A stretch of 64,000 bases of DNA from contig CALRTZ010000009.1 in NCBI GenBank assembly GCA_943371235.1, forward strand, positions 6,656 to 70,655. Reading direction: 5' to 3'. Positions 50,269-57,554 of this stretch are shown one piece after another. The first letter of the stretch is position 1; the number at the start of each line of letters is the position of its first letter. The DNA comes from CAJBVG01 sp943371235 (GTDB lineage Bacteria; Bacteroidota; Bacteroidia; Sphingobacteriales; Sphingobacteriaceae). Under the pieces are notes generated by a model that ran no database searches, was not told the DNA's origin, and saw nothing but the letters and a program-made list of their open reading frames with translations. Made by a program: the position numbers and the translations under genes.

Positions 50269-51471
50269 ATGAAAGCTAGAACTCCCATTTCCATATTTCT
50301 TTTTACCTTTTTTCTGTTCTCCTTTTTTCTTCTCACTCTCTGCCAATCATTCGCCCAAATACACCACGGTGCCCACAACTTTACCGAATACAGAAGAGGA
50401 ACAATACCCATTATTATCTCTGTACCTCACGGTGGATTAGTTGCACCCGATTCAATACCCGATAGAACTTGTAATAACCCAACTACTGTTACAGATGCCA
50501 ATACCATCGAACTCGCTTTGCGCATCGACTCGAGTTTTTACGAATTAACAGGTTGCCACATCCATTTGGTAATTTGTAATTTGAAACGTACCAAAGTAGA
50601 TTGTAATAGAAATTTAGCGGATGGTGCATGTGCTCAAACGCAGGCAGTGCAAGCTTGGCAAGACTTTCATGATTTTATAGATTCTGCACAAGCTATAGCA
50701 TTGGCAGAAAATAATAACAAAGCTTTTTACATCGATTTACATGGGCATGGCAAGGCACTACAACGATTAGAATTGGGTTATTTATTAAGCGACAATGCCT
50801 ACGAATTGAGCGACAGTATGCTAAATACGAATACGTATATAAATAGAAGTTCGTTGAAAAATTTGGTAAGCAATAATGTAAGCAACAGTACCCATGCGCA
50901 GCTTTTGCGTGGCGACTTTGCACTGGGTACAATGCTTGGCAATGCTGGCTTTCCGTCGGTTCCGAGTAAACAAATTCCGAAACCTGATACCACTACCAAT
51001 TATTTCGACGGTGGTTATAATACCGAAAATTATACTAGCAAAGTACCCGGAAATATAGTGAACGGTTTGCAAATAGAATGTAATAATGCAGGGGTTCGAG
51101 ACAATGCAATAAACAGAAAACGATTTGCCGATTCGCTTGCCTTAACACTTATGAATTATTTAAGCTACCATCAGAATATACCTTTTAACAATTGCCCAAG
51201 CACAGGAATAGAAAATATTAAACCTGCCGAATTTGTGCTTTATCCAAACCCTGCAAGCAAGTTTCTTTATTTAAAAACAGAACCGAATACCCTAATCTAT
51301 TCGCTAGAAATTTTTAATACACAAGGTTTATGCCTTAAGAAAATGGAAATGCTGAATGGAACTGAATTAACAGAATTACCCCTAGAATATTTACCAAACG
51401 GACTTTATTTATTTAAAATACATAGTAATAAGGGCTCAAAAACTATTAAATTCACATTAAATCATTATTAA
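50269..51471 (+). CDS. Secreted N-formylglutamate amidohydrolase-like protein with T9SS sorting domain
   Basis: About 400 residues from ATG 50269. A signal peptide ('FLFTFFLFSFFLLTLCQSFAQ') leads to an FGase-like domain: 'IIISVPHGGLVAPDSIPDRTCNN', 'CNLKRTKVDCNRNLADG', 'AFYIDLHGHGKALQRLELGYLL' (putative metal ligands) and 'GLQIECNNAGVRD'. The C-terminus is a sorting domain ('FVLYPNPASKFLYLKTEP...YLPNGLYLFKI'). The cytoplasmic enzyme belongs to histidine degradation; a secreted one must use another amide. Its stop overlaps the next start (TAATG). Confidence 0.8.
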   Translation: MKARTPISIFLFTFFLFSFFLLTLCQSFAQIHHGAHNFTEYRRGTIPIIISVPHGGLVAPDSIPDRTCNNPTTVTDANTIELALRIDSSFYELTGCHIHLVICNLKRTKVDCNRNLADGACAQTQAVQAWQDFHDFIDSAQAIALAENNNKAFYIDLHGHGKALQRLELGYLLSDNAYELSDSMLNTNTYINRSSLKNLVSNNVSNSTHAQLLRGDFALGTMLGNAGFPSVPSKQIPKPDTTTNYFDGGYNTENYTSKVPGNIVNGLQIECNNAGVRDNAINRKRFADSLALTLMNYLSYHQNIPFNNCPSTGIENIKPAEFVLYPNPASKFLYLKTEPNTLIYSLEIFNTQGLCLKKMEMLNGTELTELPLEYLPNGLYLFKIHSNKGSKTIKFTLNHY

Positions 51472-52097
51472 TGAAAAAGAAAAATATCTACTTACTATTT
51501 TTCTCTAGCTTATTTAGTTTAACCATGGCTGGATGCTGTGATAGGGAACCACAGGATTATACCATTTTTGATTGGCACTATGTGCAAGATTTTCGGGTCC
51601 AAAATGTTAACAGTGCGAATTTTGTAAATGGAAAAGGAGCTAGTCAGAATTTTAATACGATTGTGTATAAAGATGAAATGCTAGCGAATGAAGATTGTGC
51701 CGAATGTTGTGATAAATACCAAACCTTAAAAGTGGTGTATGATGGCGATAATAATAACTATAATTTCAGCATCAATATTAAAACAAAATCGGCTAGTGGA
51801 GGTGAGGGTTTGAGTATTTATTATACTCCTAAATATAGATTGAATTTAATTTATCACAATGAAGATGTTGCTTATATAGAGAACGAATCATTAATGCGAG
51901 TTTTACAGGATAATAATTCATATTCGGAATTGTTAGATAGTCTACGTATTAACAACCAACTATTTTATAATGTATTTAAGTTTAAAGCAAAGGTACCAAC
52001 TTCTAAACTTTACCCAACAGAATTATACTATAACAAAGATCTTGGTATTGTTGGGTATTTAATGAGTGATAGTACTATATATAATTTACAAAACTAG
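51471..52097 (+). CDS. Lipoprotein of unknown function
   Basis: 208 residues. Lipobox 'TMAGC' (cysteine 22), then two further cysteines at the mature N-terminus (CCDREP) and a CAECC motif ('NEDCAECCDKYQTL') near residue 78. The rest is beta-rich with 'YDGDNNNYNFSINIKTKSASGGEGLSIYYTPKYRLNLIYH'. I do not recognise the family. Translationally coupled to the amidohydrolase-like gene, so the two products may act together on the surface. Confidence 0.65.
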   Translation: MKKKNIYLLFFSSLFSLTMAGCCDREPQDYTIFDWHYVQDFRVQNVNSANFVNGKGASQNFNTIVYKDEMLANEDCAECCDKYQTLKVVYDGDNNNYNFSINIKTKSASGGEGLSIYYTPKYRLNLIYHNEDVAYIENESLMRVLQDNNSYSELLDSLRINNQLFYNVFKFKAKVPTSKLYPTELYYNKDLGIVGYLMSDSTIYNLQN

Positions 52098-52117
52098 TTA
52101 ATATTGGAGTAAAGATC

Positions 52118-53269
52118 TTGGTACGCAAACTAATTAGTTGGATAATTATTATAACACTGATTTCAGCATTTGCTGGTTCTGCTTCCGCTTTATTTTTATG
52201 GTTGCTAGAGGTTGCTACTAATTACCGTGAACAACATTATAACCTTATCTGGTTTTTGCCAATTGCTGGCTTGGCTATGGGTTTGTTGTATAAACAATAT
52301 GGTGAAGGCGTACACTTGGGAAGTAAACAGATATACGAAGAGTTTAAAAATCCACAACAAGTGATCCCTTTTAAAATGGCACCCATGGTGTTCATTAGCA
52401 CCATCGTTTCTCATTTATTTGGTGCATCAGTTGGTCGAGAAGGCACAGCTGTGCAAATAAGTGCAAGCATTGCCGATCAGTTTACCAACCTATTCAAACT
52501 TAGTCAACGCGACCGTAAAATGTTACTGGTTATTGGAATTAGCGCTGGTTTCGCTTCTGTTTTCGGCACTCCTTTGGCTGCAAGTATTTTTGCCATCGAA
52601 GTTTTTCATGAAAGAAAATATGAATACAAATTTATTTTACACAGCTTACTCGCTGCATTTATTGCACATTATGTTTGCTTGGCTTGGGGCATACATCATA
52701 CAGCTTACAGTATTGATTATATTCCGGCATTAAGTTTAAATAATATTTTTTGGAGCGTAAACGCCGGACTAATTTTCGGCTTAATAGCTTATTTATATAC
52801 TCGTTTTTTGCATCTGTTTTCGAAGCTAAGTACTAATATAAAAAACATAGCTTTTCGTCCTTTTATCGCTGGCCTGGTAATTATTATATTTTATTATTTT
52901 TTCGATTTGCGAAAATACATGGGCCTCGGTTTACCAAGTATAAGCAGCTCTTTTGTAGAGCAAATGAATACTTACGATTTTCTGATTAAACTTTTACTCA
53001 CTTCTTTTACCATTGCGTTCGGTTTTAAAGGTGGCGAAGTAACACCCCTTTTCTTTATTGGCGCTACACTCGGTAACGTGCTCATTTGGTTTATTCCCTT
53101 ACCTATGTCGCTACTTGCAGGCATGGGTTTCGTTGCTGTTTTTGCCGGCGTAACCAATACTCCTCTGGCCTGCATCCTCATGGGAGCAGAGCTGTTCGGG
53201 GTAGAGAGTGTTTTCTACATAGCGATTGCGTGTGTGGTGGCGTATTTGTTTTCTGGGAAAAAGTTATGA
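52118..53269 (+). CDS. ClC-family chloride channel/antiporter
   Basis: 383 residues with about ten membrane helices and a TTG start. Selectivity-filter motifs: 'LFGASVGREGTAVQISASI' (the GREGT loop with the gating glutamate) and 'TIAFGFKGGEVTPLFFIGATLGNVL' (the GKxGP-like loop, here GFKGGEVTP). 'GFASVFGTPLAASIFAIEVF' is the usual central segment. No CBS domain is present. It is expected to move chloride, perhaps in exchange for protons. The TGA stop is the first triplet of a TGAGTTG array. Confidence 0.92.
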   Translation: MVRKLISWIIIITLISAFAGSASALFLWLLEVATNYREQHYNLIWFLPIAGLAMGLLYKQYGEGVHLGSKQIYEEFKNPQQVIPFKMAPMVFISTIVSHLFGASVGREGTAVQISASIADQFTNLFKLSQRDRKMLLVIGISAGFASVFGTPLAASIFAIEVFHERKYEYKFILHSLLAAFIAHYVCLAWGIHHTAYSIDYIPALSLNNIFWSVNAGLIFGLIAYLYTRFLHLFSKLSTNIKNIAFRPFIAGLVIIIFYYFFDLRKYMGLGLPSISSSFVEQMNTYDFLIKLLLTSFTIAFGFKGGEVTPLFFIGATLGNVLIWFIPLPMSLLAGMGFVAVFAGVTNTPLACILMGAELFGVESVFYIAIACVVAYLFSGKKL

Positions 53270-53410
53270 GTTATGAGTTGTGAATTGTGAATTGTGAGTT
53301 GTGCAACCATTTTCTAACTACTAATACCTTGCCTAAATTCACCACCTCATTTTTGCTACGACACATTCAAGCCAGACAACTCACAATTCACAACTCACAA
53401 TTCAACACGC
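53267..53410 (+). repeat. Stop-anchored TGAGTTG heptads with an inverted partner array
   Basis: The ClC stop TGA (53267) opens TGAGTTA, then TGAGTTG (53274), TGAATTG (53281), TGAATTG (53288), TGAGTTG (53295). After about 75 bases the complementary words ACAACTC/ACAATTC run at 53376-53404. The two blocks are inverted relative to each other. Confidence 0.93.
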
Positions 53411-53487
53411 AATATCCCCCCATTCCTTCCGTTATCTCTAAAAACCCCACGACATGAATTAAAGCTCTACCTGCTAAATTCAATCAC

Positions 53488-54336
53488 ATGTCTAAAAACA
53501 TCAACATCTACGATAACAATTGGATTGATATCGTATTCGAAAATCGCAACCATGAGTATGGTGCTTATCAAATTAGAAAAAGTAGCAATCGGAATTCCAT
53601 TTTAGGAATAGTAGGAATGTTTTCCTTCCTAGGACTAGCCTTCGGTTTCATTCTGCTTTTTAGCTCTTTTAAAGACAAGTATATGGATGCTCCTGACATT
53701 TCCATGCCTCAGGATACTTTTTTCATCCTGCGCCTCGAAATGTTTCCTATTGAAGAACCAGAAATTGAACTGCAACCTGCAAGTGCTGGTTCGGCTGTGC
53801 CAGAAGAAATAGAAAGCATTGCATTGGTGGAACCAGAAATTGTACCAGACAATACCATTCCTGCAGAACTATTACCGCCAACGCAAGAAGAGATGGTTGG
53901 TAAAACCATTGCGAATACTACCAATACCGAAGGTACTGGTGGCGATAATGCAGAACCTAAGGAAGCTGAGAGTACTGGAGGAAATGGCACGGGAACAGGT
54001 CTAGGAATTGGTGCACCAAATGAAATTGGCATTACTGCCGAAAAAATGCCTGAATTCCCTGGTGGAGAACTCGCTTTGTTAAACCATGTAAAATCTAGAT
54101 CGAAATTTACACAAATGGCACTCGAAAATAAAATTTCTGGAACCATGTATGTAAGCTTTGTTGTAAATGAAAAAGGCAAAGTAGTACTACCTAAAATTGA
54201 ACGTGGACTAGGCTATGGGATGGATGAAATGTTGTTAAGTGTAATCAACTCTTTGCCAGATTTTACACCTGCAGAACAAAACGGACGCAATGTGAAGATA
54301 AGGATGATGTTGCCGGTGAAGTTTGAACTTAGGTGA
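53488..54336 (+). CDS. tonB: Energy transducer TonB
   Basis: 282 residues. Cytoplasmic start 'NIYDNNWIDIVFENRNHEYGAYQIRKSSNRNSILG' (typical of Bacteroidetes TonB), one membrane helix ('GIVGMFSFLGLAFGFILLFS', about 44-63), a Pro/Glu-rich spacer ('FPIEEPEIELQPASAG') and a Gly-rich stretch, then the TonB C-terminal domain ('MPEFPGGELALLNHV...GTMYVSFVVNEKGKV...GRNVKIRMMLPVKFEL'). It couples the proton motive force to outer-membrane receptors. No exbB/exbD lies near. The TGA stop begins an octad array. Confidence 0.93.
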   Translation: MSKNINIYDNNWIDIVFENRNHEYGAYQIRKSSNRNSILGIVGMFSFLGLAFGFILLFSSFKDKYMDAPDISMPQDTFFILRLEMFPIEEPEIELQPASAGSAVPEEIESIALVEPEIVPDNTIPAELLPPTQEEMVGKTIANTTNTEGTGGDNAEPKEAESTGGNGTGTGLGIGAPNEIGITAEKMPEFPGGELALLNHVKSRSKFTQMALENKISGTMYVSFVVNEKGKVVLPKIERGLGYGMDEMLLSVINSLPDFTPAEQNGRNVKIRMMLPVKFELR

Positions 54337-54458
54337 CGAATTAACGAACTAGCGAATTAACGAACTAGCGAATTTACAAATTAGCGAGGGTGCGACTAAG
54401 CTGCGTTTCGCTAATTCGCCAGTTCGCTAGTTCTTTAATTCGATAAAGGTTCGATTTA
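54334..54458. repeat. Converging stop-anchored TAGCGAAT arrays with palindrome-like centre
   Basis: Plus strand from the TonB stop TGA: TGACGAAT (54334), TAACGAAC (54342), TAGCGAAT (54350), TAACGAAC (54358), TAGCGAAT (54366), TTACAAAT, TAGCGAGG. Centre GCGACTAAGCTGC (54392-54404). Minus strand from the SixA stop (54458): offset TAA, then TATCGAAT, TAAAGAAC, TAGCGAAC, TGGCGAAT, TAGCGAAA. Same word family and centre as at 26036. Confidence 0.92.
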
Positions 54459-54935
54459 TGGTATGAGTAAATTCAGTAAGGTTCCGGTGCCAGCGGATAC
54501 TAAACTCCATTGTTCAAAGGGAAATTCGATAATGGCGGTGCCTGAAGTGGGTAAATGCCCAATGTTTGTATGGCACAAGTATTCGATGGCAAATTCGAAA
54601 GCTGGGTTGTGCCCGGTAAGTAATACTATATCGTATGAAGGGTTGAGTTCATTAATCACTTTTAACAAACTGGCCATGCTTGCTTCGTAAATACTATCGT
54701 TTAGTTCGATTGTTTTTTTATCAATAGAAAATGTTTTGGCAAAAATTTTAGCCGTTTGGTAGGCTCTTTCTGCCGGACTGCTTATAATATGTTCGGGTGT
54801 TATATTTTTTTTGATTTCTTCCGAAACCCTTTGCACATCTTCTTTTCCGCGCTCCACCAATTTCCGTTTGAAATCGTATGTTCCAAAATCTGCTTTTTCA
54901 GCTTTACCGTGTCGCGCAAGTAAGAGTGTTTTCAT
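54456..54935 (-). CDS. sixA: SixA-type phosphohistidine phosphatase
   Basis: 159 residues of the histidine phosphatase superfamily: catalytic 'LLARHGKAEKADFGTYDFKRKLVERGKEDVQRV' (RHG), 'HIISSPAERAYQTAKIF', and the second histidine in 'LLTGHNPAFEFAIEYL'. In E. coli SixA removes phosphate from histidine of a phosphotransfer protein. It follows the GT9 gene by 1 base. The C-terminal end leads into an octad array. Confidence 0.92.
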   Translation of the reverse strand: MKTLLLARHGKAEKADFGTYDFKRKLVERGKEDVQRVSEEIKKNITPEHIISSPAERAYQTAKIFAKTFSIDKKTIELNDSIYEASMASLLKVINELNPSYDIVLLTGHNPAFEFAIEYLCHTNIGHLPTSGTAIIEFPFEQWSLVSAGTGTLLNLLIP

Positions 54936-54936
54936 G

Positions 54937-55899
54937 TTATTCGTTTGCCATTTTTACCAAACTTGGGATGTCTTGTTTTTCCATGCAGTTAAAATGTTTT
55001 TTAGGGCAATTTATATGTCCTATTTTACTACATGGGCGGCAACTGAGTCCCTTCACTTCAAAGTTAAAATATTCTGTTTGATAGGGGTACATGCCAAATT
55101 CTGGAATGGTATTACCCCAAACTGCTAAAGTTTTTTTCTTAAAGGCTGCAGCAATGTGCATTAAACCAGTATCGTTACTCACTACTATATCGGCTTGTTT
55201 TACTATGGATGCCGATTCGTTGATGCTGTATTTCCCGCATGAATTGTAAATTCTACTTGGATCTATTTGTTCTAAATGCCATGCATTTGCAGCATCGTCT
55301 TTTCCGCCCAAAACAATGATGGGCTTTGTACTTTGCTTGCAAAATTTTTGTAATTGATGTATAGGTAATCTCTTGGTACTGTGTTGCGCACCAATTACTA
55401 AAGCAATGTATCCAGTGCTAAAAATAGGAGCAAGGCTGTTTAAATTTACTTCTTCTTCGGGAGCAATAAAATAGTCTAAACCCCTGTTATCATTACTAAT
55501 TCCGAGGCTTTTGCAGGTGTCAAAATATCGATCCACAATATGAGTTTTAGGCAATCGGTTCCATTTTAAATTTACCATTAACCATTTTTCAATGTTTAAT
55601 TTATTGAAAGAAAATGACGGAATGCCTAATGATTTTTTAAAACGTAAGCTTCGTAGGTTATGATGTAAATCTATAATGTAATCGAACTTTTCTTTTTTTA
55701 ACTCTGCTATTGTTTTGTCGTAAACAGAAGAAATAGTATGTATTTTATGGATGTATGGATTATTTTTTAATACCGGAATAAAAGGTGTTTTAGTTAGGTA
55801 ATGAACTTCTGCATTCAGCTGCTCTTTTAATGCCCTAACTACAGGACTTGTAAGCACAATGTCGCCAATAGAACTAAAACGAATGACCAATACTTTCAT
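54937..55899 (-). CDS. Family 9 glycosyltransferase (ADP-heptose:LPS heptosyltransferase-like)
   Basis: 320 residues. N-terminal Rossmann start 'VLVIRFSSIGDIVLTSPVVRALKEQL', then 'FDYIIDLHHNLRSL', and the C-terminal nucleotide-sugar loop 'IALVIGAQHSTKRLPIHQLQKFCK', 'ADIVVSNDTGLMHIAAAFKKKTLAVWG'. The N-terminal residues match heptosyltransferases that extend the LPS inner core. Three cysteines near the end ('LSCRPCSKIGHINCPKKHFNC') resemble the conserved cysteine cluster seen in many GT9 proteins. Close in operon with polX-like and sixA. Confidence 0.9.
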   Translation of the reverse strand: MKVLVIRFSSIGDIVLTSPVVRALKEQLNAEVHYLTKTPFIPVLKNNPYIHKIHTISSVYDKTIAELKKEKFDYIIDLHHNLRSLRFKKSLGIPSFSFNKLNIEKWLMVNLKWNRLPKTHIVDRYFDTCKSLGISNDNRGLDYFIAPEEEVNLNSLAPIFSTGYIALVIGAQHSTKRLPIHQLQKFCKQSTKPIIVLGGKDDAANAWHLEQIDPSRIYNSCGKYSINESASIVKQADIVVSNDTGLMHIAAAFKKKTLAVWGNTIPEFGMYPYQTEYFNFEVKGLSCRPCSKIGHINCPKKHFNCMEKQDIPSLVKMANE

Positions 55900-57552
55900 T
55901 TATTTTTTCGATTTAAAATATTCGCCTAATTTATTTTTATCCCAAGCATTTAAACAAAACTCTTTGCTTAATCCTCCTTTTTGAGCAACCATCACACCAT
56001 ATTTCATATCGTGGTAGCCTTCCTTTTTGTGGGCATCAGGATTTATACTTAACAATACACCTTTTTGCAATGCATAATCAATCCAACGCCAATCTAAATC
56101 TAATCGCAAAGGATTTGCATTTATTTCAATGGCCACCTTATTTGCCGCACAAGCATCTATTATTAATTGATGGTTGATAGGGTAGCCTTGCCTTGCTAAC
56201 AATAAACGACCTGTTGGGTGCCCAAGCATGGTGGTATAAGGGTTTTCGATGGCTTTTATTAAGCGTGCATTTGCTTTTGTTTCATCCATCTTTAAATTAG
56301 AATGTACAGAGGCTACAATAAAATCAAATTGCTTTAATAACTCTTCTTCGTAATCTAAAGATCCATCATTTAAAATATCCGACTCAATGCCTTTAAAAAT
56401 ATGGAAGTCGGGATATTTTTTATTCAGTTTTTCTATTTCCTCAAATTGCTGTAAAAGTCTATCTGGCTTTAACCCGTTGGCATAAAATGCCGACTGCGAA
56501 TGGTCGCAAATTCCTAAATACTCATAGCCTAATTCTTTACAATACACAGCCATTTCTTCGAGTGTATGTATCCCGTCTGACCATGTGCTGTGGTTATGCA
56601 AAGAACCTTTCAGGTCTTCGTTTTGTATGAGTGTTGGTATTTTATTTTCTTTAGCAAGCTCTACTTCTCTATTGCCTTCACGCATCGGAACAGGAATGAA
56701 ACCAATCCCTAAAGATTTATATATAGCTTCATCGGAGTTTATATTTTCTTTTGATAATTTTTCTACATCAAAATTTGGTAACAAAGCAATGTGCTCAACG
56801 CTACTATTTTTCATAAAGTTTTGAAGTACCCAATTATGATCATCAATAAAATAAATAGTAAGCGGGCTATTCGTATTCCAATTTCCTTTCCATTCGTGTT
56901 GATTTATGGAACCTTCAATGTTTTCTATACTTTGAAGCGTATTAGTTATTTCGTTAAGTTTATTCAGAGGTGCTGAAAACTCTAAAGCCGTAATTATTTC
57001 ACAGTTACGAGCCAATTGGCCTACTGGGGTAATATCAATAGTTGTTTTTAAATCGTTATAAAATTGCAGGGCATTAGACAGCAGGAGTGAACCTTTATTC
57101 ATTAAGGTAAACTCAATTAATTTTTTAACCTCTTCTTGCGTTTTATACCCAAATCCTTTAGCTTCTACTAATCGGTTTTCTATGCAGGCATAATACAATT
57201 CGCCAATATTGTCTATGTTTAATTGTTTCCAAATAATTTGAATTTTCTTTGGTCCGAGCCCTTTAATACCAAGCATTTCAATAAGTCCGCTTGGAGTATC
57301 TGCTTTAAGATTCTCTAATTCGGCAATTGCATTTGTATTAATGAGTTCTAAAATTTTAGCAGCAACGCTTTTTCCGACTCCTTCTATTTTCGCTAACTCT
57401 TCTTCTGTTTTTTCTGCTAATGGTTCGGCAAATTTTCCGAGTTTATAAGCAGCATTGTTTATCGATTTTATTTTAAACCCATTCCCATCATGAAGCTCCA
57501 TTAATTGGCCCAATAATTTTAATGCAGAAACAATTTCTTTATTCGTTTTCAT
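55900..57552 (-). CDS. polX: PolX-like protein with C-terminal PHP domain
   Basis: 550 residues. Two helix-hairpin-helix motifs ('LAKIEGVGKSVAAKILELI', 'LGIKGLGPKKIQIIW') bind DNA. The polymerase-beta-like middle is degenerate: where the GSxRR...DIDxxV motif should be, the sequence reads 'VGQLARNCEIITALEFSA', without the DxD pair. The PHP phosphoesterase is intact: 'SLHNHSTWSDGIHTLEE', 'LGICDHSQSA', 'IVASVHSNL', 'AIEINANPLR', 'INPDAHKKEGYHDM'. The PHP part probably gives 3'-5' exonuclease or phosphoesterase activity while polymerase activity is doubtful. Confidence 0.88.
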   Translation of the reverse strand: MKTNKEIVSALKLLGQLMELHDGNGFKIKSINNAAYKLGKFAEPLAEKTEEELAKIEGVGKSVAAKILELINTNAIAELENLKADTPSGLIEMLGIKGLGPKKIQIIWKQLNIDNIGELYYACIENRLVEAKGFGYKTQEEVKKLIEFTLMNKGSLLLSNALQFYNDLKTTIDITPVGQLARNCEIITALEFSAPLNKLNEITNTLQSIENIEGSINQHEWKGNWNTNSPLTIYFIDDHNWVLQNFMKNSSVEHIALLPNFDVEKLSKENINSDEAIYKSLGIGFIPVPMREGNREVELAKENKIPTLIQNEDLKGSLHNHSTWSDGIHTLEEMAVYCKELGYEYLGICDHSQSAFYANGLKPDRLLQQFEEIEKLNKKYPDFHIFKGIESDILNDGSLDYEEELLKQFDFIVASVHSNLKMDETKANARLIKAIENPYTTMLGHPTGRLLLARQGYPINHQLIIDACAANKVAIEINANPLRLDLDWRWIDYALQKGVLLSINPDAHKKEGYHDMKYGVMVAQKGGLSKEFCLNAWDKNKLGEYFKSKK

Positions 57553-57554
57553 GC

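Noticed and set aside
53709..54179. 156-codon open frame opposite tonB
   Set aside because: It is low-complexity (Ser, Pro, Val), mirrors the Pro/Glu-rich TonB spacer, and has no start context or recognisable domain.
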